64,000 bases of DNA from Orychophragmus violaceus (lineage: Eukaryota > Streptophyta > Magnoliopsida > Brassicales > Brassicaceae), in NCBI GenBank assembly GCA_030180135.1, contig CM058239.1, positions 73,663,823 to 73,727,822 of the forward strand, read 5' to 3'. The position numbers were made by a program, and so were the translations under genes. Of the stretch, positions 34,511-45,938 are shown piece by piece (position 1 is the first letter of the stretch; each line of letters begins with the position of its first letter). The notes beneath the pieces are model-generated. The model saw nothing but the letters and a program-made list of their open reading frames with translations. It did no database searches and was not told the DNA's origin.

Positions 34511-36940
34511 GGAGATGTATGGTACTTCTTCTTCAGGTATTGTGTTATTAATTCAAGTTCTACGTAAGTATTGAATACTAGTTGTGGTACTGATATTTTT
34601 GAAATATGCAGAACCTAAGCGACAGTAGAACGTTGAAGAAAGGGCAAGTGGAACTGCGTGTCTGGTATGAAGCAATGGTTGCTGCATGAGCCGTAGAGAT
34701 TCTCCACTTGTAGGAGCCTTTCATACTTTGTTTTTGAAATTAAGTAATTGCTACTATGTATCTGCCTTGTGCAGAAATGTCTTTCATCTTCTTGTAAAGA
34801 ATTTGGATGTTTTTCATTTTGATAAAAGACAAGTTTTGTTCTTTAGATCTTAATGAAATATCATATGGTAGAACCCTGTTTGGAATGGGTTTTATATCTT
34901 AAACCAACGAAGGTTTGAATATAACACAAATACTAAAGTTTAAGTCTGATGACTCGAACTCGACTTTTCCTTGGCATAGTCGTTTAACCATATAGAGTGA
35001 AGCGGATTCAGAAGTTCAATAGTTTTGGACTCATTTGATTATTAATCATTTGAGATATGAATTCTGTTCACTGGACCAAATGACTAAGGCCCTTTTAGCA
35101 GAGCTAAAGGAAACGGGCCAGAGGCTTATTGGGCCTTACACATACTGATGTATGCGGCCCGATGAGCATTAGTGCCAAAGGAAATCTTATGTACTTCATT
35201 TCTTTATTGATGGTATCAATAAGTATGGCTGTGTTCATTTGATGAGACACGAGCAGGAATCCCTTGAGGAGTTCCAAGATGAAGTGTAGAACCAATTTGA
35301 CAGAAGTATTGAGATCCTCGATTGAATCGTGGAGGAAAATACTTAAGTCAAGAATTGGGTGATCATCTGAGAGTATGAATCGGATCTTATTAGATATGCT
35401 CCGATTAATGATGAGTCACAGGAATCTTCCATAATCATTTAAGAATACGTTCTAGAATGTCTATGTTTACGCTAAATAAGTTTCTATCAGAATCAGTGAA
35501 AAACACCACATTGGATGTGGACTGGGTGATTTCCAAATTTGTTTTTCTGATTAATTGGGATTGGAAGGTTTTTGTAAGACAGTAGTCAACAAACAAACTT
35601 GAACCCATATCTGATAAGTTCTACCTCGCTGGTTGTCCTAAGGAAACCAAGGCTTGCTACTTTTGCAACCAATCCGAGGACAAAGTATTGTTGTTCAGAA
35701 CTGTGTCTTTTGAGAAAGATCGTACTTCCAAAAGGAACAGTGGGAGTAAAAGTACACATCGAAGAAATTCGATAAACACAGGAGGCTGCTCAACCTGTTG
35801 AGGGAAAGCAGCGGTGAGATCTACAAAGTGCTGTAGGATCTGCACCTGTGGAGCCTGAAATTCGCAGATCCGAAAGGATCCGTCACTAACTCGAGAGTGA
35901 TTTCTCGTAACCAATTGTCGTGATCTATTGATCATTGAAAAGTGACGAGCATGCGAAATTCAAAGAAGCGATGGTGAGCCCCAACTCCGAAAATTGGCTG
36001 GGTATGCATGTTAGCTTCACCGATCCATTTCTGGATTGAAGCAAACATCTTGGAGTTGGAATCAACATTCTGATAATGTGGTCAAAATTTTTGACTTGAT
36101 CAGAAAGAAATAAAACCATGCGTTTACAAGAAGACTAGTGGGAGCGTAATTGCAATTCTCACACTGTATGTAGACAACATACTTAATCTCATAAACGACG
36201 TTCCAACGCCAAAGTCTTATCAATATTTGGGTCGGAAGTCAAATTTAACGATAGACATTGGAGAAGGCCGTGAAAGTTCTTGGAATTAGGATCCATTGGA
36301 ATGGATCAGAAAGGCTAGTTGGATCGTGTCAAAATCCTTATGTTGATAAGGTATTGGACAGTTCCAATATGCATGATTCCAAGAATGGCTTCATACCAAA
36401 GGTCTTATGGCAATAATCTAAGCAAGATGAAGTGTTTTGGACACTGGCTGAGCTAGTAACAATATTAGCAAGAAGAAGTGTTATTGAAAACTGTCTGAAC
36501 TAGTATTAATGAGTGTGATTGCTTATGCTGATGCAATAGAATCCATCATAAATGCCATATTTGTACTCGTCAAGATGCAGCTTGCGCATAAACCATGACG
36601 AGAAAATACCAATATGTTCCGCTAAAGTTCACTGATCAGTTACCAGAAATATCCCAAGTGTTTGAGAAACGCTAAGGATAGGTTCGTGGTGAACTAAGGA
36701 AGTGACGAACCAGTTGAAAGTAGTTAGACGGACAAAGACGATTCCCGGTTCCCACCTGGTTATGTCTCTTTGTCTGAATAGCGGTGCTATCTGTTGGAAA
36801 GGCTCCAAGCAGTGGACCGTAGAATAGTGCTTTTATCTGAATGGCGGTGTGGTTTGTTGGAATTGTTTCAAGCAAAACACCGCGGTCTCTCCCACAACCT
36901 AAGCACAAAATTTATTATGTTGCTGTAGGAATAAGATATC
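34511..36940 (+). pseudogene. Copia G pol remnant
   Basis: Stretches align by eye to copia I pol (for example around 35120-35290, integrase start, and 36160-36330, RT active-site region) but with stops and indels every few codons. The region is about 0.6 kb shorter than in copia I. The RT active-site position reads YVDNI, with Asn in place of the second Asp. No reading frame over about 90 codons is related to pol. Confidence 0.75.
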
Positions 36941-37791
36941 TGAAGAGATGATCTTGATTCTAGTGGGAGTAACTTTAGTTATGTTATAGTCTTTACATAA
37001 ACATGCCATAGTAGTGTTTATGTAAGTCAAACTGACATCAATATTATTTAATTATTGGATAATTAAGTAATAGTCCCAAAGTATTTTATGGTCATCATAT
37101 AGGTCATCAAGTTGAGGACTTGATCATGAAACCCTATAAGTAAAAGATGACATAAATTATGATTGTCCCTAGTCGAGGTTATTGAAGTGGGGCACCAATA
37201 ACCGCGCGAGACTAGTATGTGAGGTGACTAGTATGTAAGGACTATACTAAGTTTCATGGAGTCAATGATATGATTATCACAGTCAGTCACATAGATATAT
37301 GTTGGTGAAAATATGATCGGATATGACCCGCTTAATGAGAACTCCACAGGATAGTTATATCAGTGTCGTGGGAGGTTCTCATTACGACTATAGAGTATAG
37401 TCCTTAGACCTGAGTTCATCATTCTTTCTAACATATGAATTGGTGCGTTTTGACCTTGTCAAACGCCGTTCCGTAACTGGCGGCTATAACGGCATTGCTT
37501 ATGCGTATCATGAAGTATGTGTAGAAACAGGGATGGAACAAGATGGGATTTGTCCCTCCTAAAACGGGAGATAAATATCTCAGGGCCCATCGAAGATTTG
37601 ATACTGAGAAATTGCATGGCCGTGCTCAAACGAGGTGATTGTCAGTCGTTTGTTTTATCAGTATAGATCAGGAGTTCGATGAACATGATGTTGGCTATAA
37701 TAAGGATGACACAGTCTCTTGCCTTATGCCATATCGAGATATAGAGACGAAGGGATTGTAGGAATAGGTGATTCCAGTACAAGTGGGAGAT
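36941..37791 (+). other. 3' untranslated region of copia G
   Basis: No gene. It shares blocks with the 3' region of copia I and ends in the polypurine tract AAGTGGGAGAT before the LTR. Confidence 0.65.
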
Positions 37792-38530
37792 TGTTGGGAT
37801 TATGTCCTGAAATCACATTGTACTCACTCTAGAGATAGTTGTATTGTCGAGATCGGACAATTCATGTGATACTGGGTAGTCATAATGTTTTGCTAGAAAC
37901 CGCTTATGACAAATGAGTTGTAACTCATTTCCAGTATCGTGTGAACCTACAGGGTCATACACCTAAGCAAGTTGGACATACTTCTTATGGGATTGATCAT
38001 TGGCATATGGTCTGGTCGATGTGTATTGGATACACATCGAATATGAGTTTTGATGAGGTGTGTCGATCGACACCATTGGGTGCGTCGGTCGACACAGTAT
38101 GTGTGTCGATCGACACCACTAAGTGTGTCGGTCGACACAAGGCCGAAACCGAAACTGATGTTTCGGTTTACGTCGTGGTCGGAACATATATAAGTGATCT
38201 TATGTATTTCGACATAGACATAGAAGTGAGCCGCCTGAGACAGTGTTTCATCAGAGAGAAAACACAGAAACCTCAAGAACTTAGTTCCCAGGAGATCCGA
38301 GCCCCGGTACTAGCATCCCGGCGGATTCCAGCTTGTGTGCGTGTGGACTGAAGTAGAGGCGCAGCATCTGAGGCGCTTCAGAGATCTCGTTTATCTGACC
38401 ATCTTCCGCTGCCAATCTCCAGGTAAACACGATATCAGATCCAGATTCAATTAACTAGACCCTAGATCCTAGGCTATCTGGAATCTGACAGCAATTCTGA
38501 ATCAGGTAGAATTGGCTCGAAAGTCCAACA
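37792..38530 (+). repeat. 3' LTR of copia G
   Basis: 739 bp. Motif array at 38060-38138 is preserved base for base relative to the 5' LTR, although the rest differs at about eleven substitutions and two one-base indels. Confidence 0.92.
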
Positions 38531-39157
38531 GGAAGGACTCCATCGTTCACTTCCGTAGACGGTCTGATCCATGGTTCGTACTGTCGGCCGTCGACCCAGT
38601 TCATCTGACTATTCGACCGGTCCGTACGCGTTTCGACCATGTGATTCTCTTGATCCTGTCCACGGTCCAACTCATGCCGTCCCGCTAGTCCGAACTTGTG
38701 TGAGGTTGATCCATCCGATCATTCCCATGGCTTAAAGGACATAAATCCGTCTAATCGACCAAGTTCTACAACCAGCTATGCATAACGAACCGGCCATGTC
38801 CCTATCAGGTTCATGTACCGCGATCGCATGCAAAATAGCCTTCCCGCACTGCATTATTGTTCACGAACGCTTGGCATCGTACCGAGCGTCACTCGGTCGT
38901 ACCGTGTTCGTTAGAACGTCCTGCGTACCGCGATCGTGGCATCACCACCGAGCGTACTCGGTAATCAATGCACACGTCTGGGTCCGTCGTGTGATCCGCG
39001 ATCATGCCGCGATCACTGTCCAACCGGATTGGCCGCACGTTCTGATCGTTCGCGATCTTTGAACCGTTGCGTCAGTCCGCGAAGAGACGCGACCTTTCAA
39101 AAGAAGACACGACTGTCCGTGAACAGTCGCGACCGTCCGCTTGGATCGCGATCAGTC

Positions 39158-39269
39158 TGCCGCGACCATCCTGCCGCGATCATCCTGTCGCGATCGTTCT
39201 GCCGCGATCAGTCTGTCGCGATCAGTCTGTCGCGATCATTCTGCCGCGATCAGTCTGCCGCGATCATTC
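39158..39269. repeat. 14-bp tandem array with CGCGATC core
   Basis: Eight units of 14 bp starting at 39158, then every 14 bp to 39256, of the form TGYCGCGATCRTTC/AGTC. The flanks (about 38800-39700) contain many scattered CGCGATC cores. It lies in the 3' LTR of element H and is missing from the other LTR. Confidence 0.85.
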
Positions 39270-40703
39270 TGCCGGATAACGTAACCGCTTGACGTGACGA
39301 GAAATAGGCTGCGTTGACGAGCGTACTCGGCAGCGCTCGCGCGTCCCGTCCGTCAGTCCGTACGCTCCTTGCCGCGATTACTGTCCATCCGGCTGACGCA
39401 TGTTCCGATCGTTTGCGATCCCTGAACGGTTGCGTCAGTCCGTGAAAAGACGCGACTATTCGCGTTTGGGTGCGACGATCAGCCAACAGGCGCGACCATC
39501 CGGAGATGATCCGCGACTGTCCGTGCGACTGTACCGTCCAACCCGTGTACCGCGGACTTGTCCGCGATCACCAGCCATCCGCGCTCAGGTGCGATCGTCC
39601 TGCGGACGGTTACGCCAGACCGCGAACGAACGCGACCGTTCGTGAAGAGTCGCGACTGTCCGTGGATAGACGTGATCGTTCGCTACGGCCCGCGATCTTA
39701 CGTTCCTTCGCCCAGTACGATCGTTCAGCCGTGACGCGCATGATCCAACTTTTCCGTCAGTCCGCACATGAACCTCTCGCGCCCAGTCTGCCAGATTTTG
39801 ACCATCCGCCCAAACGGATGCCGTTCATCCGTGCTTAACCGTCCCAGCCTTCATGTTCATGCGCGCAGATCATTCCGTTCACGTCCCCCGATCAGTTCAC
39901 GGTCTTGGCCTTTGGCCGACCGTGTCTCTTCAGAACACAAGGCAGATTCTCACGCCAATCTTCTCTCTGGTCAAGCGGTCTGATTCAGAGAACGAGTAGA
40001 AGAGAATTTGTCATCTGGCCTTCTTCTAAACCGTCCAACGGCCAAGTGGATTAGCCGCGGCCGTGATAGAAAAGGGTCTTAGATGCTGCCTTGGGTGTCG
40101 TGATTGTCTGGCCATGGTCCATGGCCGCATCTGCAGCCATGATCAACCGAAAAACTCTCCTTTTTCCCAACCACTAAACGCCCTTGGTCCGCCAGTTTCT
40201 TTCCTCAAGATTCCGACCAGTTCTCTCTCTCTCTTTGTTCTCGGTTGTAGCCCTTTGGCCTTAGAGAGTTTCTGGGGTTTTCCCCCATGAAGATTGTGTG
40301 TGAAAATCGCCAAGGGAAGGCCTATTTATAGGCTCTTCCATGCGCCAACTTCCCTTGGGCGAATGGGCACAAGTGGATGGCCGAAAGGTTGCATCCATCC
40401 TTGGTGTCCATTCGCTGGTAACCACCCATGGTCAGCTAGTGCTAGCTGACCAGCTGACCCAACACTTGAACACTCAAGCTAGCTGGGTTGAGCTGGTTGC
40501 CAGCTGACCTAGCTGACCAGCTGGAAATCCGAGGTGAACACTTCCCTTCCAGCTGCTTCTCTTTAGATCAAGATCCTTTCCAGCTTAGCTTGACCTTCTT
40601 TTGCCTATGGAACGCTCTTATTGAGCTTAAGCTCAATCTTATGGTTCCATAGACTGTCCAAACGTATAGGGTGTGGTCAGACTCCCGGTTACGGAATGTT
40701 ACA

Positions 40704-42286
40704 AGTTTAACCCCCCTTAAACGGGATTCGTCCCCGAATCCGACTTAAGGCGTTTATCCCGTTCGAACTTTAGGAACCTTTCCACTTCCCATTGACCTTG
40801 GTCCGTCAAGACTTAATCATTTCCCTGATTTTTGTCTTGTCTTAGACTTAGTCAATCTCAATCACAATCCTTACGGATTTGACCCGAAACTTGATCTTCG
40901 CCCTCCAAGGACTTGATCTTAGTTTCCTGATCTTAGTAATTCTCATACTAGATCCTAATTCGGTCTTTCGTTCCATGTAGGACTCGACCTCAGGCCTTTG
41001 TTCCCTCCAGGACTCGACCTCGGTTAAGGTCCTTACGCATTCCAAATACAAGCAACCTAACCCTTTTCCCCAAACGTAATTCCCAGAATACATTCGAGGA
41101 AGTGGGGTTCAGTGACTGACCAACAATTGCACTATAGGTTTCGGCCACACCAATGTCCCTAATCAGTTCGTAAACCCGTGGCGTCTTCGGTTAGCGCTTA
41201 GCTTTTACCGTTCGACTTTCACTCCTACGTTTTACTTCTGATTACAGCTTTTTACAATGGAAGCAAATCATTGGTCTTTCATTGTCACTTTCCTTCCCCT
41301 CATCTTGCAAACAGCTTAGGATCCTTGGTCCCTGCTGTTGCACTTCGCACGTACTCTACATGCCTTTACACTCCCCAAAGTGTGCTTCCATTGTTTCTAC
41401 AAGAGGTACTTTTGGTGCGGTTTCTAGAGGATTGGTTATCAGCCCCAACTGATTCCATTTCCTCTTTAGGTCCTTCCCGGGTCAGCAGGACACTTTGTCT
41501 TTTGAGCCAACGCGGTTCTCCTCGAGGTCCCTCCCGGTTAGGCCAACCACTTCCCGTGATTGCGCCCTCCGGTTCACCCCCAGGTTCCTCCCGGTTCGGC
41601 CAGCCACTTTCCCGTGATTGCGCCCTTTTTCCGGTTCACCCCCACACTGTCTTGCGACCTTGATCCAAGACTAAGTGTCATCCACATCCCGACCGTTCCT
41701 GAGTCCGAGACTCTGTCGCGATCCGCGGTCGTAATCCGCGGTCGTACGCATTCATCCGTAAGGGCGTAACAACCGTTACCACGCGATCGTCCGTGCGATC
41801 GTCTGTACGATCGTCACAAACGTCCGTGCGGTTATACGCGAACGGACACGACTGTTCCCGCGAGCAGGTACGATGGTCCGCGCATGGCTACCATCATCCC
41901 GCGATTGCGGTGAATGGCCTGCGACGCAATGTCATGACCCGACGCTATCGGTCTGGCTGTGATCAACTCGGTTTTCCACTTAACCGCTTCACGCTTGGGC
42001 TCTTGCCTTGTGTGCGGTTCATGATCCGGTTAACATCTCCAAGATGTGCCGTCCGACCATCCGCTTCCACTGGCACTTGCCGTATGCGGTTCCATGACCC
42101 GGCCAACGTCTCCTAGACGTGCCGTCCGATCATCCGCATACTATAGGCACATCATCCCCTTAGCGTGGTTGATCCGCCCAACTGTTTACAGTCCTTTCAC
42201 GATCATGGTCAAAACTAAGTGCGTCCTTGGTGCACTTGCCTTAGCAAGTCACCAATCTGTCTGAGCATTGTCCTAGAAACAACTCC
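40704..42286 (-). other. Internal region of element H
   Basis: 1.6 kb with no recognisable protein. The polypurine tract AAGGGGGG (minus strand) is at 40711-40718. About 41684-41935 is nearly the same as 43219-43465 in the 5' LTR. Pro/Ser-rich frames here (for example 41271-41663) have no family resemblance and I do not call them genes. Confidence 0.7.
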
Positions 42287-42300
42287 GCTCTAATACCACT
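42287..42300 (-). promoter_or_regulatory. Primer binding site of element H
   Basis: Minus strand AGTGGTATTAGAGC, directly abutting the LTR; initiator tRNA-Met type with one change from the copia form. Confidence 0.75.
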
Positions 42301-44531
42301 TGTGAAGCCCCGACCCGGCCACCCTAGGCCGCGAACGATGCGTTCCAGTGGTCAGGCCAAACCCCGGCCTGAACCTCCCTAAATTCCGTCCTATTTTAAA
42401 TTTTTCCTTTTAGGACAAGTATTCCTCGGATCTTTCTATTGACTTCTAGTCTTAGATCCTTCATACTTAATATTACGCAGCGGAAATCCTTAACATTTAC
42501 ATCGTTCTTCTAAGAACGATCCATCCAAGAACCTCTTATGATCTTATTTAGTTTTCTTAAAACTATTTCGAGGTTTCATTCTTATCTATCCATTTTAACA
42601 ACCTAAGTCTTTTACTTAGTTTGTTCCATTCAACTATTTCCTTCTATCCATACTTTAGATCATTCGAGTACTTAAACTCGTACCTTAGCCTTTTAGCTGA
42701 AGTCGGTGTGAAGCTAGCTTGGCGTCCAGCTTAACTCGTTCGTTCATCGAACTCCTAGAACACGCCCCCTTTGCACTTAGTCATTCAACCAACCATCCCC
42801 ACATGACCGTGTACAAAAGAGGTCTTCTAGTTCGTTCCTTGACCACCATTTGATCCCGCTCGTTCCTTTGCTTGTTTCCCATTATCATTCGCCGTCTTGA
42901 CTTATCCATGTTTTGCTTCCTGCATCTTGACCTTTAGACCGACCCATGTCCTTACGAAGATCAGCTCGTGTCTGGATGTTGACTCAGGTCGAATCATGTC
43001 CTGATCACTTCACTGATTTCCCTTAGTATCGTCGAACATTGCGTTCGGTGCAAGGTTGGAAGGACTCCCTCGTTCACTTCCGTAGACAGTCTGATCCATG
43101 GTTCGTACCGTCGGCCGTCGACCCAGTTCATCTGACTGTTCGACCGGTCCGTACGCGTTTCGACCATGTGATTCTCTTGATCCTGTCCACGGTCCAACTC
43201 ATGTCGTCCTGCTAGTCCACATCCCGACCATTCCTGAGTCCGAGACTTTGTCGCGATCCGCGGTCGTAATCCGCGGTCGTACGCATTCATCCGTAAGGGC
43301 GTAACAACCGTTACCACGCAATTGTCCGTGCGATCGTCACGAACGTCCGTGCGGTTATACGCGAACGGACACGACTGTTCCCGCGAGCAGGTACGATGGT
43401 CTGCGCATGGCTACCATCATCCCGCCATTGCGGTGAATGGCCTGCGACGCATTGTCATGACCCGATGGTGCTTGTTCGTGGATAGACGCGATCGTTCGCT
43501 ACGGCCCGCGATCTTACGTTCCTTCGCCCAGTCCGATCGTTCGGCCGTGACGTGCATGATCCAACTTTCCCGTCAGTCCGCACATGAACCGCTCGCGCCC
43601 AGTCTGCCAGATTTCGACCATCCGCCCAAACGGATGCCGTTCATCCGTGCTTAACCATCCCAGCCTTCCTGTTCATGCGCGCAGATCATCCCGTTCACGT
43701 CCGCCGATCAGTTCACGGTCTTGGCCTTTGGCCGACCGTGTCTCTTCAGAACATAAGGCAGATTCTCACGCCAATCTTCTCTCTGGTCAAGCGGTCTGAT
43801 TCAGAGAACGAGTAGAAGAGATTTGTCATCTGGCCTTCTTCTAAACCGTCCAACAGCTAAGTGGCTTAGCCGCGGCCGTGATAGAAAAGGGTCTTAGATG
43901 CTGCCTTGGGTGTCGTGATTGTCTGGCCATGATCCATGGCCGCATCTGCAGCCATGATCAAGCGAAAAACTCTCCTTTTGCCCAACCACTAAACGCCCTT
44001 GGTCCGCCAGTTTCTTTCCTCAAGATTCCGACCAGTTCTCTCTCTCTCTTTGTTCTCGGTTGTAGCCCTTTGGCCTTAGAGAGTTTCTGGGTTTTTCCCC
44101 CATGAAGATTGTGTGTGAAAATCGCCAAGGGAAGGCCTATTTATAGGCTCTTCCATGCGCCAACTTCCCTTGGGCGAATGGGCACAAGTGGATGGCCGAA
44201 AGGTTGCATCCATCCTTGGTGTCCATTCGCTGGTAACCACCCATGGTCAGCTAGTGTCACTAGCTGACCAGCTGACCCAATACTTGAACACTCAAGCTAG
44301 CTAGGTTGACCTTGTTGCCAACTGACCTAGCTGACCAGCTGGACTGTTCAGCTCATCTGAGCTGAACACTTCCCTTCCAGCTGCTTCTCTTTAGATTAAG
44401 CACCTTTCCAGCTGAGCTTGACCTTCTTTTGCCTATGGAACGCTCTTATTGAGCTTAAGCTCAATCTTATGGTTCCATAGACTATCCAAACGTATAGGGT
44501 GTGGTCAGACTCCCGGTTCCGGGATGTTACA
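42301..44531 (-). repeat. 5' LTR of element H
   Basis: 2231 bp. A minus-strand TATA box (CTATAAATAGG) lies inside the palindrome at 44135-44148. Segment 43219-43465 is of internal-region type, replacing about 1 kb of the LTR seen in the other copy. It contains the empty-site equivalent of the copia G insertion at 43059-43073. Confidence 0.88.
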
Positions 44532-44536
44532 GTTAA

Positions 44537-45459
44537 AAGACTCCCAACCGACTTTGTCTTCGTCGCTTTCCTTGTGAATGGCTTAATATTCAAGTCCTCT
44601 AGATGGTGAGCAAAGATGGCTCCCATGTTGACGTCAGCCTCCAAATGTGCGTCCTGAAACTCACTAGCATCGATACTACCACCAATCCCAAAATATAGCA
44701 ACATAAGATCAGCTATCCTCATCATCCCTGGCTCCATCTTACACAGAATCGTGTTGGCAAACATATGGACAATTTACCGCAAGACCGGATGCCACGCTGC
44801 AGACTGTCGGGTGACCTGAGAATCATACACTCCATTGCCAAAATGCTGCTAGAAAAGCTGCACATTGGGCCAATGCTCAGGCAGATTGACCCGCTCCTTG
44901 GTCCTATCGAACTCATAGATATTGCACAGCTCGGGAATGGTAAGCCTGTACCTCCTACCCTTGGCCATTAAGGTCAGCGTCCCCTCAAAATCCTTCCTCA
45001 CCACATCATTGGTGTAATAAAACCGGACCGTGGCCATGAAGTGTCTCACCAGCTCCTCATGCATGTCGTAGAACATGTTACAGATGGTACCCAAGCCTAC
45101 CGTTCTCATAATGCGCAAGACATCGGACCTGATCTTTAGCTTGTTCATCGTGGTGTTGCAGGCAAGCCGTGTGGGCAGGAGCTCAATGCTACACCAGGCG
45201 TTGTAAAACAGGGAGTCATAGTTATCCCACTGCTCCGAGATAGGTCTGTGGGTGCACGTGGTCTTCTTTTCCTCTCCCGCGGGTCGTCTGCAAAGGATGT
45301 GAGCTTGAACTTCGCTTTCTCCATCCTTGGCCAAGGTGGTCTGTTCTGTGCGTCGCGGACATTAGAACTAGCGGTGTCATCCTGCTGCGAGGCTGAGCCA
45401 GAAGCAGTCTCTTCAGAAGCTCTCTTTGGTCGTTTTCCGTGGTTTACGCAAGGTTCCAT
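44537..45459 (-). pseudogene. Athila-type downstream ORF, N-terminal part
   Basis: Likely start at 45459 (MEPCVNHGKRPKRASEE, with a basic GKRPKR cluster). The frame shifts near 45280, continues with SEQWDNYDSLFYNAWCSIEL, an MFYDMHEELVRHFMATVRFY block and RRYRLTIPELCNIYEFDR, stops at about 44849, then resumes at 44764. It runs in phase into the GTTAA target site of element H. The HFMATVRF then YRLTIPELCNIYEF pattern recalls the ATHILA ORF family (PF03078), from memory. Gene order (gag-protease tail, then this ORF, then 3' LTR) fits an Athila derivative lacking RT and integrase. Confidence 0.6.
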
Positions 45460-45938
45460 CTGCAAAACAAGGACAGAGATTCGAACATGAGACCCAAAGA
45501 TAGCCATTTTCCAACATCATAATCTCACTGTATTGAATCCATACAATCATCCACAGCACTGAAATCAACCATATTCCATCACTAATTCGTCCTAGACATC
45601 AACAAATAGATCCAAATTCGAAGCTTTTTACCATTGAACACGAACTTAAAAAGGGAGATTGAGAATCATACCTTGGCAGATCGATGAAACAGACACTAGA
45701 TATGGGTAGAGCTCGGAAAAACAAGTAAGATAGAGCTTTGAATCGTCGAAAACGGTTAAGAATTGAAGATTTGGCGATTTTGGAGAGATTTTTCGCTATG
45801 GAGGAACTGGAGAAGAAAGAGTCGGGTCGCAAGTTTTAAAGAAAAATTACCTCGATTTCATCGATGTGGACCGACACTGACGTTAATGTCGGCCGACACT
45901 CGATTGCATGAACCAAATCGACCCTATAAATAGACCGT
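45460..45938 (-). other. Spacer between gag-protease tail and downstream ORF
   Basis: No gene. Contains a motif pair near 45864-45900 (22 bp apart, ATGTGGACCGACAC and ATGTCGGCCGACAC). Confidence 0.5.

Larger units (their letters stand above)
31493..38530 (+). mobile_element. Ty1/copia element G, decayed pol, well-matched LTRs
   Basis: LTRs of 739 bp each, with about a dozen differences by eye. Primer site TGGTATCAGAGCC follows the 5' LTR. Bases before and after are GGAAT and GGAAG. The uninterrupted paralogue at 43059-43073 reads GGAAGG once, confirming a duplication with one mutated base. Gag is largely open but pol is shredded and shortened. Confidence 0.9.
30731..40703 (-). repeat. 3' LTR of element H, split by copia G
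   Basis: Outer part 30731-31492, copia G 31493-38530, inner part 38531-40703. It matches 42301-44531 on both sides, except a roughly 1 kb segment (about 38690-39660) that is replaced in the other LTR by about 250 bp of internal sequence. The palindromic TATA-like GCCTATTTATAGGC lies near 40319-40332. Confidence 0.85.
30731..44531 (-). mobile_element. Element H: non-coding, long-LTR element (LARD-like)
   Basis: Flanked by perfect 5-bp duplication GTTAA (30726-30730, 44532-44536). LTRs lie at 30731-40703 (interrupted by copia G; about 2.93 kb without it) and 42301-44531 (2231 bp). Minus strand ends are TGTAACAT and GGCTTCACA. Primer site AGTGGTATTAGAGC abuts the right LTR and the polypurine tract AAGGGGGG lies near the left one, so it runs on the minus strand. 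The 1.6 kb interior encodes nothing recognisable. The polypurine tract and termini resemble chromovirus-type Ty3 elements; this affiliation is an inference. Confidence 0.85.

Noticed and set aside
39158..39269. CRISPR array
   Set aside because: Units are contiguous 14-mers without unique spacers, in a plant retroelement.
39000..39840. Arg/Ser-rich frames in the CpG-rich LTR of element H as proteins
   Set aside because: They come from the 14-bp repeat read in several frames and both strands, with no conserved start or domain.
41271..42264. Pro/Ser-rich frames in the interior of element H
   Set aside because: No domain. One of them is shared with the LTR only because the DNA segment is shared.
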